A DNA stretch of 39,796 nt from Cecembia lonarensis LW9 (GTDB lineage: Bacteria; Bacteroidota; Bacteroidia; Cytophagales; Cyclobacteriaceae): NCBI RefSeq assembly GCF_000298295.1, contig NZ_AMGM01000035.1, forward strand, positions 1 through 39,796, in the 5' to 3' direction. A program made the position numbers and the translations under genes. Shown piece after piece: positions 17,055 through 25,629 of the stretch (within the stretch, counting starts at the first letter, position 1; every line of letters starts with the position of its first letter). Below the pieces are notes generated by a model that was given only the letters and a program-made list of their open reading frames with translations, searched no databases and was not told the origin of the DNA.

Positions 17055-17294
17055 GTTTGTAAGACATCCTTTTCTTCAAAAAAGATTATTTTTTCTGTCG
17101 GTTCTACAGTTAGTTTTGATACCGATAATGTCAGAGAAAGAGACTTTGGAGTCGTCTTTGGACTTGGCTATAACCTGCCCAAAGGATTGAATGTGCAGGG
17201 TTCCTATAATTATGGTTTGAACCCTGTATTCAAAGACAGTAATGTGGACGTTTTCAATAGGGGCTTTCAGATCTCCTTAGGTTACACGTTCTAA
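17055..17294 (+). pseudogene. C-terminal remnant of an outer-membrane beta-barrel gene
   Basis: There is no start codon of its own, and the frame is open from just after the racemase stop to TAA at 17292. From about 17085 it reads as the end of a porin-family beta-barrel: FSVGSTVSFD, then FGVVFGLGYNLPKGLNVQG, SYNYGL, and the final FQISLGYTF with C-terminal aromatic. The pattern matches the end of the intact barrel protein at 19985-20533 ([20 protein letters not shown]). Intact members have about 180 residues, so roughly 110 N-terminal residues and the signal peptide are gone. Confidence 0.75.
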
Positions 17295-17313
17295 TTGATG
17301 TGATATAAAACTT

Positions 17314-17343
17314 GGTGCTGTCAAATATGGCAGCTCCTTTTTT
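17314..17343 (+). terminator. Terminator after the barrel remnant
   Basis: GGTGCTGTC (17314-17322), loop AAATAT, GGCAGCTCC (17329-17337), then six T. The stem has one internal T-T mismatch and one G-T pair. It was probably the terminator of the lost barrel gene and now ends the symporter/GNAT/racemase transcript. Confidence 0.75.
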
Positions 17344-17350
17344 ATTGAAT

Positions 17351-18478
17351 TTATTCCAAGGAATTGATCCAATCCTTGATAAGTGCTAAACCTTCCTGAT
17401 GGGTAGTCACCCGTCCAATTTCAGGCATAGCAGCCCCGACGATATTGGTTTCCATTCTATAGGTAAGAATGGATTCATCGGCCTTCCCTGGCAGGATCGC
17501 ATATTTAAAGGAGCCTGCACCAAAACCCGCGGCCACGGGTGTCTTGAACACACCCAATTTCAGGGGGTCTTTTTCTTCATAGGTCAAAAACAAACCCGAT
17601 GTACTGGCGGGACCCTCTGCCCGGTGGCAATGCGCACAGTTGATGTCCAGGTAAGCTTTTGCCCTTAATTCCAAAGGTCCCTTTGAATCCAAGTAATCTA
17701 CCATTTTCGGATAGGCCTCAGGATGATCAAAGCCATTTAACATGCCCTCAGAGGCCCATTTTTCCAATTGATTGGAGGCGCCCTCCGAAAAGTCTATGGT
17801 ATGATTGAGGTGCTTGGCTTTTACCCCAATAGGCACCATCACTTCATTGGCATTGTGGCAGCTTTTGCATTGATTTTTATTGGGAACCAGGTAGTTGATC
17901 ACCTGGGTTTCTCCGGCAGCATCTTTCCAGTGTACTGGTTTTTCGGCACCCACTACCTTGTATGCTGCATCAGATTGCTCATCATTCCAAATGTAAGGGT
18001 AAGCTTCCCAAATCCCGTTTTGTTTGACCATCAATCGGGTTTCTATGATGCGCTTGGGGCCTTCAGGCTGGGCAAAGTCTAAAGGATAGTAAAAGTTTTT
18101 GATCAGGATGGTTTGGTCAGGAAAGTTCAGGGTGCCCTCTTCATCGGAGTTGATGGTAGCTGCCTCTCCTTCCGGCATCCAAATGAAACGGGATTTGAAA
18201 GCATAATCGGTAAACAGGGAAGAGGCAGGGGCATAAGGCAATACCCTATCACTGGGAGCCAATGCCGTAACCTCACCTTTGAAAAACCCATAGTCCGATA
18301 AGTTTTTGAAAGGGATGCCAGCAAAATCAATCTGGGCCATACTTTTTTCTGGCCACTCTGCTTCCACTATAGCAGATGGATCCCATCGCTCGATCTCTTC
18401 GCTTGTCTTTTGAGAACAGGATAAGGCCATTCCCAGGAATAAAACACCAAATAAAATTCGAAACTCAAATCTTGTCAT
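17351..18478 (-). CDS. Diheme c-type cytochrome lipoprotein (SO_2930/HNE_0200 type)
   Basis: The 375-residue protein has a lipoprotein signal ending in MALSC with lipidated C21. Two haem c motifs sit at C204-C207-H208 (CKSCH) and C281-C284-H285 (CAHCH). The N-terminal ~190 residues are a conserved beta-rich domain without haem. This matches a family of uncharacterised diheme cytochromes whose genes regularly neighbour a parallel beta-helix protein, exactly as here. Likely an electron carrier or oxidoreductase subunit anchored in the envelope; the substrate is unknown. One base separates it from the upstream beta-helix gene, so co-translation is expected. Confidence 0.85.
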   Translation of the reverse strand: MTRFEFRILFGVLFLGMALSCSQKTSEEIERWDPSAIVEAEWPEKSMAQIDFAGIPFKNLSDYGFFKGEVTALAPSDRVLPYAPASSLFTDYAFKSRFIWMPEGEAATINSDEEGTLNFPDQTILIKNFYYPLDFAQPEGPKRIIETRLMVKQNGIWEAYPYIWNDEQSDAAYKVVGAEKPVHWKDAAGETQVINYLVPNKNQCKSCHNANEVMVPIGVKAKHLNHTIDFSEGASNQLEKWASEGMLNGFDHPEAYPKMVDYLDSKGPLELRAKAYLDINCAHCHRAEGPASTSGLFLTYEEKDPLKLGVFKTPVAAGFGAGSFKYAILPGKADESILTYRMETNIVGAAMPEIGRVTTHQEGLALIKDWINSLE

Positions 18479-18479
18479 G

Positions 18480-19781
18480 CTATTTCTGAGTAAGGTGACT
18501 TACATCTGTGAAAACTTCGGTTTGACATACAAATGGATTGTAATCTTTACTGGCTTTGATATTTTCTTCACCCTCCCATAGATCAAACAAGGTGAAATTT
18601 AACTTTTCCATATCAGCTTCATCTATACATATGCTCATGGGGTTACTTAAGATGTTTTCTGCTAAGGATTGATCAAAAAAACCATCATAAATGATGTCTT
18701 GGGTTTTACCTTTACCATGGGCATTGTACACTGAGATCAATTGGCCAAATTCCTTGGTCAAATCAGGAAACCTCCAAGTTCTTTTGAAATCATTGTTATG
18801 CACATAAATATTCGAGGTGAAGGGGGACCAATTTGGGGCATCCATGGGGAAACCTGTTACATGGTAATTGGCTATGGCGATACCCACCGTTTTGTTTTTA
18901 TGTATCCGGTTATTATAGACTTCCACATCTTTGGCAGCGAGTAGGACAATGCCGGAGCCTGGAGGAATCATGGTCACAGTATTGCCATTGGGGTCTTCTC
19001 CCAAAGGCGTGGCAAAATTGACATGGTTATTGGTAATGATGTCATTGTCATAAATCTTGGTGCCTTTCCCATCTGACTTGGGTAACCCTGGCAAGTTAAA
19101 AACCAAGATTCCGCCGGCATTGTCCCTTGCGGTATTCCCATATACTTCCGCGTTGTCTGAATTTTCTATCTCAATCCCAGCCACATTGCCAAATGCCAGC
19201 GAGTTTTTGACGATGATATTCTCTGACTGACCTACATAGATACCGGCATCCTTGGAATGGGAAGCAATGCATTCATCTATCAGCACATTCTTACATTGAA
19301 CGGGATAAATGGCATAGGTGCCGTTTTTGGATTTGTCCCCATTGGTCCAGGTGACATTGATTCTCCTGAAAGTCATACCATCCACATGCTGACTTTTTAC
19401 CCCATCGCCGGGTGCATCTTCGATACTCAGGTCCTGGATTAAGATTTCATTTCCTACCAGCTTGACTCCTTCTCCGCCCGTTTTTAATTCCCGGAAGGAT
19501 AAGACCGTTTTGTCCATCCCTTGCCCCTTGATTTGGATGTTGCTTTTATTGTCCAAAATCAATTGGGTTTTGAAACTGTAGAACCCTTCAGGGACTTCAA
19601 TTACATCCCCATCCTCGGCCAGAATAAAAGCTTCAACGACTTTTTCAACTTCTTCTTGAGAGGCTTTTCTGAGTTTACTGGAGTCAAAAGTCATTTCAGT
19701 GGTGGAGCTGGAGCAAGAGAAAAATAAGTAAACTAGTGGAAAAATCAGAAGGGATATTTGCAGTAAATTTCGGGTTTTCAT
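18480..19781 (-). CDS. Parallel beta-helix lipoprotein paired with diheme cytochrome
   Basis: The 433-residue protein begins with a lipoprotein signal (lipobox LFFSC, C23). Residues about 60-380 form right-handed parallel beta-helix repeats: VEVPEGFYSF, NIQIKGQGMDKTVLSF, GIYVGQSENIIVKNSLAFGN and VAGIEIENSDNAEVYGN follow the typical turn spacing. Such folds occur in polysaccharide lyases, epimerases and carbohydrate-binding proteins. This family has a standing genomic link to the diheme cytochrome gene that follows. An envelope-anchored complex acting on a glycan or related substrate is plausible but unproven. Confidence 0.83.
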   Translation of the reverse strand: MKTRNLLQISLLIFPLVYLFFSCSSSTTEMTFDSSKLRKASQEEVEKVVEAFILAEDGDVIEVPEGFYSFKTQLILDNKSNIQIKGQGMDKTVLSFRELKTGGEGVKLVGNEILIQDLSIEDAPGDGVKSQHVDGMTFRRINVTWTNGDKSKNGTYAIYPVQCKNVLIDECIASHSKDAGIYVGQSENIIVKNSLAFGNVAGIEIENSDNAEVYGNTARDNAGGILVFNLPGLPKSDGKGTKIYDNDIITNNHVNFATPLGEDPNGNTVTMIPPGSGIVLLAAKDVEVYNNRIHKNKTVGIAIANYHVTGFPMDAPNWSPFTSNIYVHNNDFKRTWRFPDLTKEFGQLISVYNAHGKGKTQDIIYDGFFDQSLAENILSNPMSICIDEADMEKLNFTLFDLWEGEENIKASKDYNPFVCQTEVFTDVSHLTQK

Positions 19782-19984
19782 GTTGCTGGATCTATTTTAT
19801 TAGGGTTGATAGTATTATTACGACAAATTATTTCAAAATTATTTAAAATCAGCATAAAAATCATTTGATAAAATAAAAAATTAAACTTACTGAGGGTTTC
19901 TACTAAATTGCCCATACTTTTACATGTTTTTCTTTAAAACCAAAACCTAATTTAATCATTAAGCTATATTAATTAATCAAAACT

Positions 19985-20533
19985 ATGAAAAAGCCGTTTT
20001 TGCTTTTATTGGGGATATTGTTGGTGTTTAGCGCAACAAGTTCCTATGCTCAATTTGGGGCTAGAGGTGGGTTGAATGTTGCCAATTTTGATGGCTTCAG
20101 TTTCAATTCCAGAGTAGGGTTCCATTTAGGTGCATTTTACGAGTATAAATTGCAAGATGAATTGACGATTGAGCCAGGGTTGTATTTTTCCCAAAAGGGC
20201 TACAAATCAAGTTCAGGTGACATTAAGGAAAACCTAAATTATATTGATATTCCTATTTTGGTCAGGTATCACATCGGGGATATGTTCAATGTGTTTGCAG
20301 GCCCGCAAGGCTCTTTGTTGGTATCCAGGAAATATACCCTGAATGGTAATGTTTCACAAACTATGGAAGTATTAAGAGGATATGATATTGCGGGTGTATT
20401 TGGAGTAGGTGTGGATTTGCCTTTTGACCTTAATGTTCAGGTTTCCTATGATTTAGGATTGATCAGCCTCAATTATTTTGACGTGAATGTCAAAAATAGG
20501 GTATTTAAGCTTTCTGTTGCAAGAAGGTTTTAA
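19985..20533 (+). CDS. Porin family outer membrane beta-barrel protein
   Basis: The 182-residue protein has a signal peptide (cut near SYAQ, residue 23). It then shows alternating-hydrophobicity strands typical of an eight-strand OmpA/PorT-like barrel ([39 protein letters not shown], and a C-terminal FKLSVARRF). Proteins of this group are abundant in Bacteroidota and mostly of unknown function. It is a close structural match to the remnant at 17055-17294. Its TAA and the ruvC stop share the tetranucleotide TTAA, with no terminator between the convergent genes. Confidence 0.85.
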   Translation: MKKPFLLLLGILLVFSATSSYAQFGARGGLNVANFDGFSFNSRVGFHLGAFYEYKLQDELTIEPGLYFSQKGYKSSSGDIKENLNYIDIPILVRYHIGDMFNVFAGPQGSLLVSRKYTLNGNVSQTMEVLRGYDIAGVFGVGVDLPFDLNVQVSYDLGLISLNYFDVNVKNRVFKLSVARRF

Positions 20534-21108
20534 CCTTTAAGTCTACCAGGATTTTCTTCCAAAAAGGACTTCCAGCCTGCAGTCCTGCCTCTGGTCTGCA
20601 GGCGGCCATCATGGAAATGGTGGCAAATGGCCACTGCCAGGGCATCTGTTGCATCCAGAAGCTTTGGTAGTTCTTTGATGTGCAATAATGTTTTGAGCAT
20701 TTGAGCCACCTGTTCCTTTGAAGCATTGCCATTCCCTGTGACAGACTGCTTGACCTTTTTGGGGGAGTATTCCGCAATAGGGATTTCTCTGGCCAATGCA
20801 GCGGCCATGGCTACTCCCTGAGCCCTGCCCAATTTTAACATGGACTGGACATTTTCTCCATAAAAAGGAGCCTCAAGGGCTACCGCATCAGGATGGAATT
20901 CATCTATCAAGCCAGTAATCCTTTCAAAGATCTTTTTCAACTTCAATTCATGTCCACTGTATTTCTTAAGGTGTATCACACCGAATTGAAGCAAACTGTA
21001 CTTATTACCTTCAACAAGGATAAGTCCGTAACCCATGATGTTGGTCCCCGGGTCTATTCCTAAAATTATTTTTTCCTTTGTGGGTTTTTTCCCTTCTTTA
21101 CTCATCAC
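20530..21108 (-). CDS. ruvC: Crossover junction endodeoxyribonuclease RuvC
   Basis: RuvC cuts Holliday junctions during recombinational repair, working with RuvAB. The 192-residue protein keeps the four acidic metal-binding residues: D19 in GIDPGT, E79 in ALEAPFYG, and D152 and D155 in [10 protein letters not shown]. The N-terminus has about ten extra lysine-rich residues. A second ATG one codon in cannot be told apart as start. It runs divergently from the glycosyltransferase gene with only 18 bases between starts, and no other ruv gene is adjacent. Confidence 0.95.
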   Translation of the reverse strand: MMSKEGKKPTKEKIILGIDPGTNIMGYGLILVEGNKYSLLQFGVIHLKKYSGHELKLKKIFERITGLIDEFHPDAVALEAPFYGENVQSMLKLGRAQGVAMAAALAREIPIAEYSPKKVKQSVTGNGNASKEQVAQMLKTLLHIKELPKLLDATDALAVAICHHFHDGRLQTRGRTAGWKSFLEENPGRLKG

Positions 21109-21126
21109 CGCAAGTTAAGAGAAATC

Positions 21127-22248
21127 ATGCTAACATTTTACCTGCTGTTAGGGATACTTTATGGCCTCGCTTTACTTTGGCTGGGAAGCTTGTGGGATAA
21201 TCGTAGCCCGAAGCAGGATGAAATTGTGCATAGTCAAGAAATGGTTTCCATTCTTATTCCATTTCGGAATGAGGTAAAAAATCTTCCCCAACTCTTTGTT
21301 TCATTGCTACAATTAAAATACAGGCCATTCGAAGTTGTGTTTGTAGATGATCACAGTGAAGATGCAGGGAAGGCATTGCTGCACCGTCTGATTGAAGGTA
21401 ATAGAGATTCAGATATAGCATTTGTGGTACTCGAAAATCAAGGAAAGGGAAAAAAAGAGGCCATTGAAACTGCTGTACATCATGCCCGTGGAGGCCTTTT
21501 AATAACAACGGATGCAGATTGTAATTTGCCTGTGAATTGGATTGAGCTTTATCTTCAGGCATTTGATGCCCCTAAGACCCAATTGGCAGCAGGTCCTGTC
21601 ATAAGTCAGGGTGCAGATACCTTTCTTTCAAAATTCCAACAAATAGAGTGGGCAAGCATATGGCTGATGACTCAAATGGGGTTTGGCTTGGGTAGGCCAT
21701 TGATGTGCAGCGCAGCTAATATGGCTTATAGAAAAGCAGCATTTTTGAATGTTGGGGCTTATGAAGGAAATAAGCAACACCCTTCCGGGGATGATGAATT
21801 TTTACTCAAAAAGATCAGCCAAAGATATGGAGGGAATTCCACCGTTTACTTATTGGATAACTTGGTTTGGACCCAGGCAGAACCTTCTTGGGGCAAGCTT
21901 TATTCACAAAGGGCAAGATGGGCTTCCAAGTGGCGGCTGCATGCTTCTTTTTATCATAAAGTCCTATCTTTTTTACCTGTTTTATTGCAGCTGCTTTTTT
22001 TAAGTAGTTTGATTTTATTGAGTCAAGGCTGGGGAGGTGTCATGATTTTTAGCTGGCTTTGGGGCTTAAAATTGCTGCTTGAACGCAGGGTTTTGGGCAA
22101 AACCTTAAAGCATCTCAACTTAGAACTATACAGTAAAGACTTTTTCCTTACTTCACTTTGGCATCCTTTTTATGTGGTAATGGTAGGGTGGAAGGCCATT
22201 TTTGGAAAAATACGCTGGAAAGGCAGAAATTCATCCCAATTCAATTAA
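21127..22248 (+). CDS. Membrane glycosyltransferase, family GT2
   Basis: The 373-residue protein has an N-terminal membrane helix (1-21), a GT-A domain (about 38-270), and two to three C-terminal helices. Processive-type GT2 motifs are present: DD at 74-75, D129-A-D131, GDDEF (221-225), and QRARW (261-265). It uses an activated sugar at the inner face of the membrane to build a surface glycan. It resembles the second GT2 at 24372-25475, suggesting paralogy. It opens a run of five same-strand genes. Confidence 0.88.
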   Translation: MLTFYLLLGILYGLALLWLGSLWDNRSPKQDEIVHSQEMVSILIPFRNEVKNLPQLFVSLLQLKYRPFEVVFVDDHSEDAGKALLHRLIEGNRDSDIAFVVLENQGKGKKEAIETAVHHARGGLLITTDADCNLPVNWIELYLQAFDAPKTQLAAGPVISQGADTFLSKFQQIEWASIWLMTQMGFGLGRPLMCSAANMAYRKAAFLNVGAYEGNKQHPSGDDEFLLKKISQRYGGNSTVYLLDNLVWTQAEPSWGKLYSQRARWASKWRLHASFYHKVLSFLPVLLQLLFLSSLILLSQGWGGVMIFSWLWGLKLLLERRVLGKTLKHLNLELYSKDFFLTSLWHPFYVVMVGWKAIFGKIRWKGRNSSQFN

Positions 22249-22272
22249 TTTTAGGGGTTTAAAGATCAAAAT

Positions 22273-22530
22273 ATGACCGATGACGAATTTGATTTACTAG
22301 ATGAGCTGTATTTTGTTCATCCTTATGAATATTTGAAAGCAACTTTAGGATGGGAGGATGAACGATTAAAATGTACTTTGGAATCGCTTTATCAAAAGTC
22401 TTTTATCAAGTGTTTGGCAGAGCCGGATCATGAAATTTTTGAGGTAAAGAACTTGAAGCATGAAGCAGAGCAAATGTACTTTTTGGCTACCAAAAAAGGA
22501 CTAATGGCCCATAATGGCCGTTACTATTAA
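22273..22530 (+). CDS. Small winged-helix-like protein
   Basis: The 85-residue acidic protein is not one I can name. It looks like a compact helix-turn-helix/winged-helix fold: FDLLDELYFV, LGWEDERLKCTLESLYQKSFIKCL, and a C-terminal YFLATKKGLMAHN that resembles the wing of such domains. It has no signal peptide or membrane segment. It sits between a glycosyltransferase and the SpoIIE-type phosphatase and ends just before the phosphatase start, so the two may be translationally linked. A role as regulator or partner of the phosphatase is a guess. Confidence 0.7.
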   Translation: MTDDEFDLLDELYFVHPYEYLKATLGWEDERLKCTLESLYQKSFIKCLAEPDHEIFEVKNLKHEAEQMYFLATKKGLMAHNGRYY

Positions 22531-22531
22531 G

Positions 22532-23743
22532 ATGGGCACAGAACTGGCAAAATATCAAAAAAAAGAACTGGAATTGAAATCCTTGTTGGAGATCACTCAG
22601 GCGATTAATGAAAATAAGCCTGCGGCTGTCCTTTTGGATATTTTTAAATTCACTTGTCTTGTTCATCTCAATATCAGGTCTTTGTTACTTTATATGATTC
22701 AGGGTGAATCGTATGAGAAAATGATAAGCCATGGTTTAAAAAATCAGATTCCAGATCAGATTCCGGGAGAAAAAGTAAATTACGATAAGCAGAGTGGGGC
22801 TTTACAAATTGAGGTGGGAACTTCCTATTCTTTTGGCGAGCTGGAAAGCTATCTTCCGGTTATCCATAAAGACAAGATGTTGGCCATTTTGTTTCTAAAG
22901 AAAAAATCCCAGCAAGAAGATATTGACCTGGATTTCACCCAAGCCTTGGCCAATATCCTGGTGGTGGCGCTGGAAAACAAGAAATTTGCCAAGCGGCAAC
23001 TGGAACAGGAACGCCTCAAGCGGGAGGTAGAGATTGCTTCCAATGTGCAGCGCATGTTGTTCCCAGCCGAGCTGCCAAATACACCGCGTTTGGCAGCCAA
23101 AGTGACTTATATCCCTCATTCCACAGTAGGAGGTGATTATTATGACCTGATCCAAAAGTCTGAAGACGAGGTCTTCTTTTGTATTGCAGATGTATCTGGA
23201 AAAGGGATGCCGGCGGCCTTGCTGATGTCAAATTTCCAGGCGGCTCTCAGGACTTTACTCCGTAGTACTTCTGATTTGAGTATGGTGGTAGAGCAACTCA
23301 ATTATACCACATTCGATAATACCAAAGGGGAGCGCTTCATTACTTTCTTTTTGGGCCATTACCATTATAAAAAAAGGGAACTAAATTATGTCAATGCAGG
23401 CCATAATCCTCCAGTCCTCTGTTGGGAGGGAGAAAACCGGACTGAACTTTTAGGGGCTGGGACCACCATTCTGGGGGCATTTGAAACCTTGCCTTTTTTA
23501 GAGTTGGGTAAAAGATCACACCTTACCGGATTTACGGTTCACCTGTATACAGACGGCCTTATTGAAACACAAAATGAAGAGGAGGAAGAATATGGTGATG
23601 TGAGATTTCACCAGTTTGTCAAAGACCGTTTGTGCATGTCTCCCAGGCGTTTCCATACTTTGCTCTTAGAAGAGCTTCAAAGTTTTTCAAAAAGCAAAGC
23701 CCAGCGAGATGATATTACCCTTTTGAGCTTAAGGTTCCAATAA
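22532..23743 (+). CDS. SpoIIE/PP2C-type serine phosphatase with GAF-like sensor
   Basis: The protein of about 403 residues (409 if started at 22514) has a GAF-like N-terminal region (about 15-140), a coiled linker, and a C-terminal PPM phosphatase domain. Metal-binding motifs GGDYYD, DVSGKGMPAALLM, NAGHNPP, DGLIE and RDDITLL are intact, so it should be active. Such proteins usually dephosphorylate anti-sigma-factor antagonists in partner-switching circuits. No antagonist or kinase gene is in the window. I prefer the ATG at 22532 because it avoids a 17-base overlap with the preceding gene. Confidence 0.88.
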   Translation: MGTELAKYQKKELELKSLLEITQAINENKPAAVLLDIFKFTCLVHLNIRSLLLYMIQGESYEKMISHGLKNQIPDQIPGEKVNYDKQSGALQIEVGTSYSFGELESYLPVIHKDKMLAILFLKKKSQQEDIDLDFTQALANILVVALENKKFAKRQLEQERLKREVEIASNVQRMLFPAELPNTPRLAAKVTYIPHSTVGGDYYDLIQKSEDEVFFCIADVSGKGMPAALLMSNFQAALRTLLRSTSDLSMVVEQLNYTTFDNTKGERFITFFLGHYHYKKRELNYVNAGHNPPVLCWEGENRTELLGAGTTILGAFETLPFLELGKRSHLTGFTVHLYTDGLIETQNEEEEEYGDVRFHQFVKDRLCMSPRRFHTLLLEELQSFSKSKAQRDDITLLSLRFQ

Positions 23744-23745
23744 TT

Positions 23746-24375
23746 ATGGTTTGGTTGCACCATATTCCATCTTTTGTTCCCAGAATCTTTGGTCAAATGC
23801 TTTGGCACCGAACAAGGGAGGAACGCAAACTATACCTCACCTTTGATGATGGGCCAGTGCCAGGGGTGACAGATTTTGTTTTGGATGAATTGGAAAAGAG
23901 GAATATGCTGGCCACTTTTTTTATGGTAGGGGACAATATCCGAAAACACCCCAATTTGGCCAAGCAAGTGGCTCAAGCTGGACATGGGATAGGTAACCAT
24001 ACTTTTCATCATTTGGATGGTTATCGCCAACCCCTTATTGCCTATTTGGAAGACGTTCAAAGGTGTCAGGAAGAAATACTTCGTGCTACAGGTAAAAAAA
24101 CGCTTTTTTTCAGACCGCCTTATGGAAGAATTACCAGAAAGCAGTTTCAGTTAATTTCACCCAATTATCAAGTGGTGATGTGGGATGTGATTTCTGGGGA
24201 TTATGATCCGGATCAAGCGCCTGAAAGATGTTTATACAAAAGCAAAAAGCACACCCGCAATGGGTCTATTGTGTTGTTTCATGATCAGGAGAAAACGGCT
24301 ACAACGATTAAAGCTGTCCTTCCCGATTACCTGGATTTTGTGCAACTATCCGGTTTTGAAACCTGTACCCTATGA
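23746..24375 (+). CDS. Polysaccharide deacetylase (NodB homology domain)
   Basis: The 209-residue protein is a CE4 deacetylase. It has TFDDGPVPG with D34-D35 (catalytic base and metal), the metal-binding HTFHH segment (about 86-90), RPPYGR, and DVISGDYDP. CE4 enzymes remove acetyl groups from N-acetylglucosamine in peptidoglycan, chitin-like chains or poly-N-acetylglucosamine. No classical signal peptide is evident, so localisation is unclear. It lies two bases after the phosphatase and overlaps the next GT2 gene by ATGA, so co-expression is likely. Confidence 0.88.
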   Translation: MVWLHHIPSFVPRIFGQMLWHRTREERKLYLTFDDGPVPGVTDFVLDELEKRNMLATFFMVGDNIRKHPNLAKQVAQAGHGIGNHTFHHLDGYRQPLIAYLEDVQRCQEEILRATGKKTLFFRPPYGRITRKQFQLISPNYQVVMWDVISGDYDPDQAPERCLYKSKKHTRNGSIVLFHDQEKTATTIKAVLPDYLDFVQLSGFETCTL

Positions 24376-25475
24376 TGTTGCTCATTTCTATCGGTTTGGT
24401 GTTTTTATTGATTTTACAGGATGTCATACTTTTCCTACTTTTAAGATATAATTTTAAAAATTATGGGGAAGGGGAGCAGATAGCTTTCCCTCAAATCAGT
24501 ATTTTGATTCCCTGCCGAAATGAGGCACATAATCTCCCGCAATGTTTGGAGGCTTTGGAAAGTTTAGATTATCCGAGTTCCAAGTTACAGATTATTATGG
24601 GTAATGATGGGAGTGAAGATGGGACTGCCCAAATTTTGCAGCAATGGGCTAAGCAAAACTCCCAAGCGCTGTATTTGGAGGTAAAAGCTGGAGATGGGTT
24701 CAAAATGAACGGTAAGGCCAATGCCCTTCAGCAAATGGTGGGACATGCCACGGGAGAATTGTTACTGTTCACAGATGCAGATTGTGTGGTAGGGCCAAAT
24801 TGGGCCCGGTCGATGGTGGCTGCTTGGCAAAGCAGCCAGGCTGGCGTGGTCACTGGAATTACCAGGATAAAGGGCCACGCCCTTTTTGATCGGATGCAGG
24901 CCTTTGACTGGTGGCTTACTCTGGGCATGGTGAAGGTGATGGATGATTTGGGGATTGCGGTAACTTCAATGGGTAACAACATGTTGATTTCGAAATCAGC
25001 CTATGACGCAGTCGGAGGATTTGAGGGTATCCCTTTTTCTTTGACAGAGGATTTTGAAATGGCCAAACAAATAGAGGCAAAAGGTTTCCCGCTTATCCAT
25101 TTGGTGAATCAGGATAATCTTGTGGTGACCAAGGGACAGGATAATTTTGCAGGACTGATGCGGCAACGGAAAAGATGGATGTCAGGCGCCATGGATCTTC
25201 CCTCAGTTTGGAAACTGCTTTTAGGGCTACAGGTGCTTTTTTTTCCAGCGGTTTTATTTTTGGTTTTTTTATATCCTTTTGAAGGAATAATCCTTTGGCT
25301 GATCAAAGTGTTAATACAAGGGCTTTTTATTTATTGTTTTGCTTTAAAAACCCGCATTCGGTTAAAATGGGTTGATTTCCTCCTTTTTGAAATATATTAT
25401 ATGCTTACTGCTTGGTCCACGATAGTTTATTATTTTTGGCCGTCCAAAACGGATTGGAAGGGAAGGAAGTATTGA
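24372..25475 (+). CDS. Membrane glycosyltransferase, family GT2
   Basis: The 367-residue protein has an N-terminal helix (1-25), a GT-A domain with GNDGSED (77-83), D135-A-D137, TEDFEM (225-230) and QRKRW (265-269), and C-terminal membrane helices. Architecture and motifs match the GT2 at 21127-22248. The E226-D227 and QxxRW positions are those of processive hexosaminyl- or hexosyltransferases such as IcaA/PgaC. With the adjacent CE4 deacetylase, an N-acetylhexosamine product is plausible but unproven. It is the last gene of the block. Confidence 0.87.
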   Translation: MMLLISIGLVFLLILQDVILFLLLRYNFKNYGEGEQIAFPQISILIPCRNEAHNLPQCLEALESLDYPSSKLQIIMGNDGSEDGTAQILQQWAKQNSQALYLEVKAGDGFKMNGKANALQQMVGHATGELLLFTDADCVVGPNWARSMVAAWQSSQAGVVTGITRIKGHALFDRMQAFDWWLTLGMVKVMDDLGIAVTSMGNNMLISKSAYDAVGGFEGIPFSLTEDFEMAKQIEAKGFPLIHLVNQDNLVVTKGQDNFAGLMRQRKRWMSGAMDLPSVWKLLLGLQVLFFPAVLFLVFLYPFEGIILWLIKVLIQGLFIYCFALKTRIRLKWVDFLLFEIYYMLTAWSTIVYYFWPSKTDWKGRKY

Positions 25476-25629
25476 TGTCGGAAGTTTGAAGTCGGATTTC
25501 AGAAAGGCATTTTATGCTTTTCAAAGAAAATTCTTGAAATGAGTTCAAAAAACATTTCTGAAAAAAACAATACTATTGAGCGTGGAAGCAATTGGAAATT
25601 GAAAAGTTTGAATCAAACCTATTTGAACA

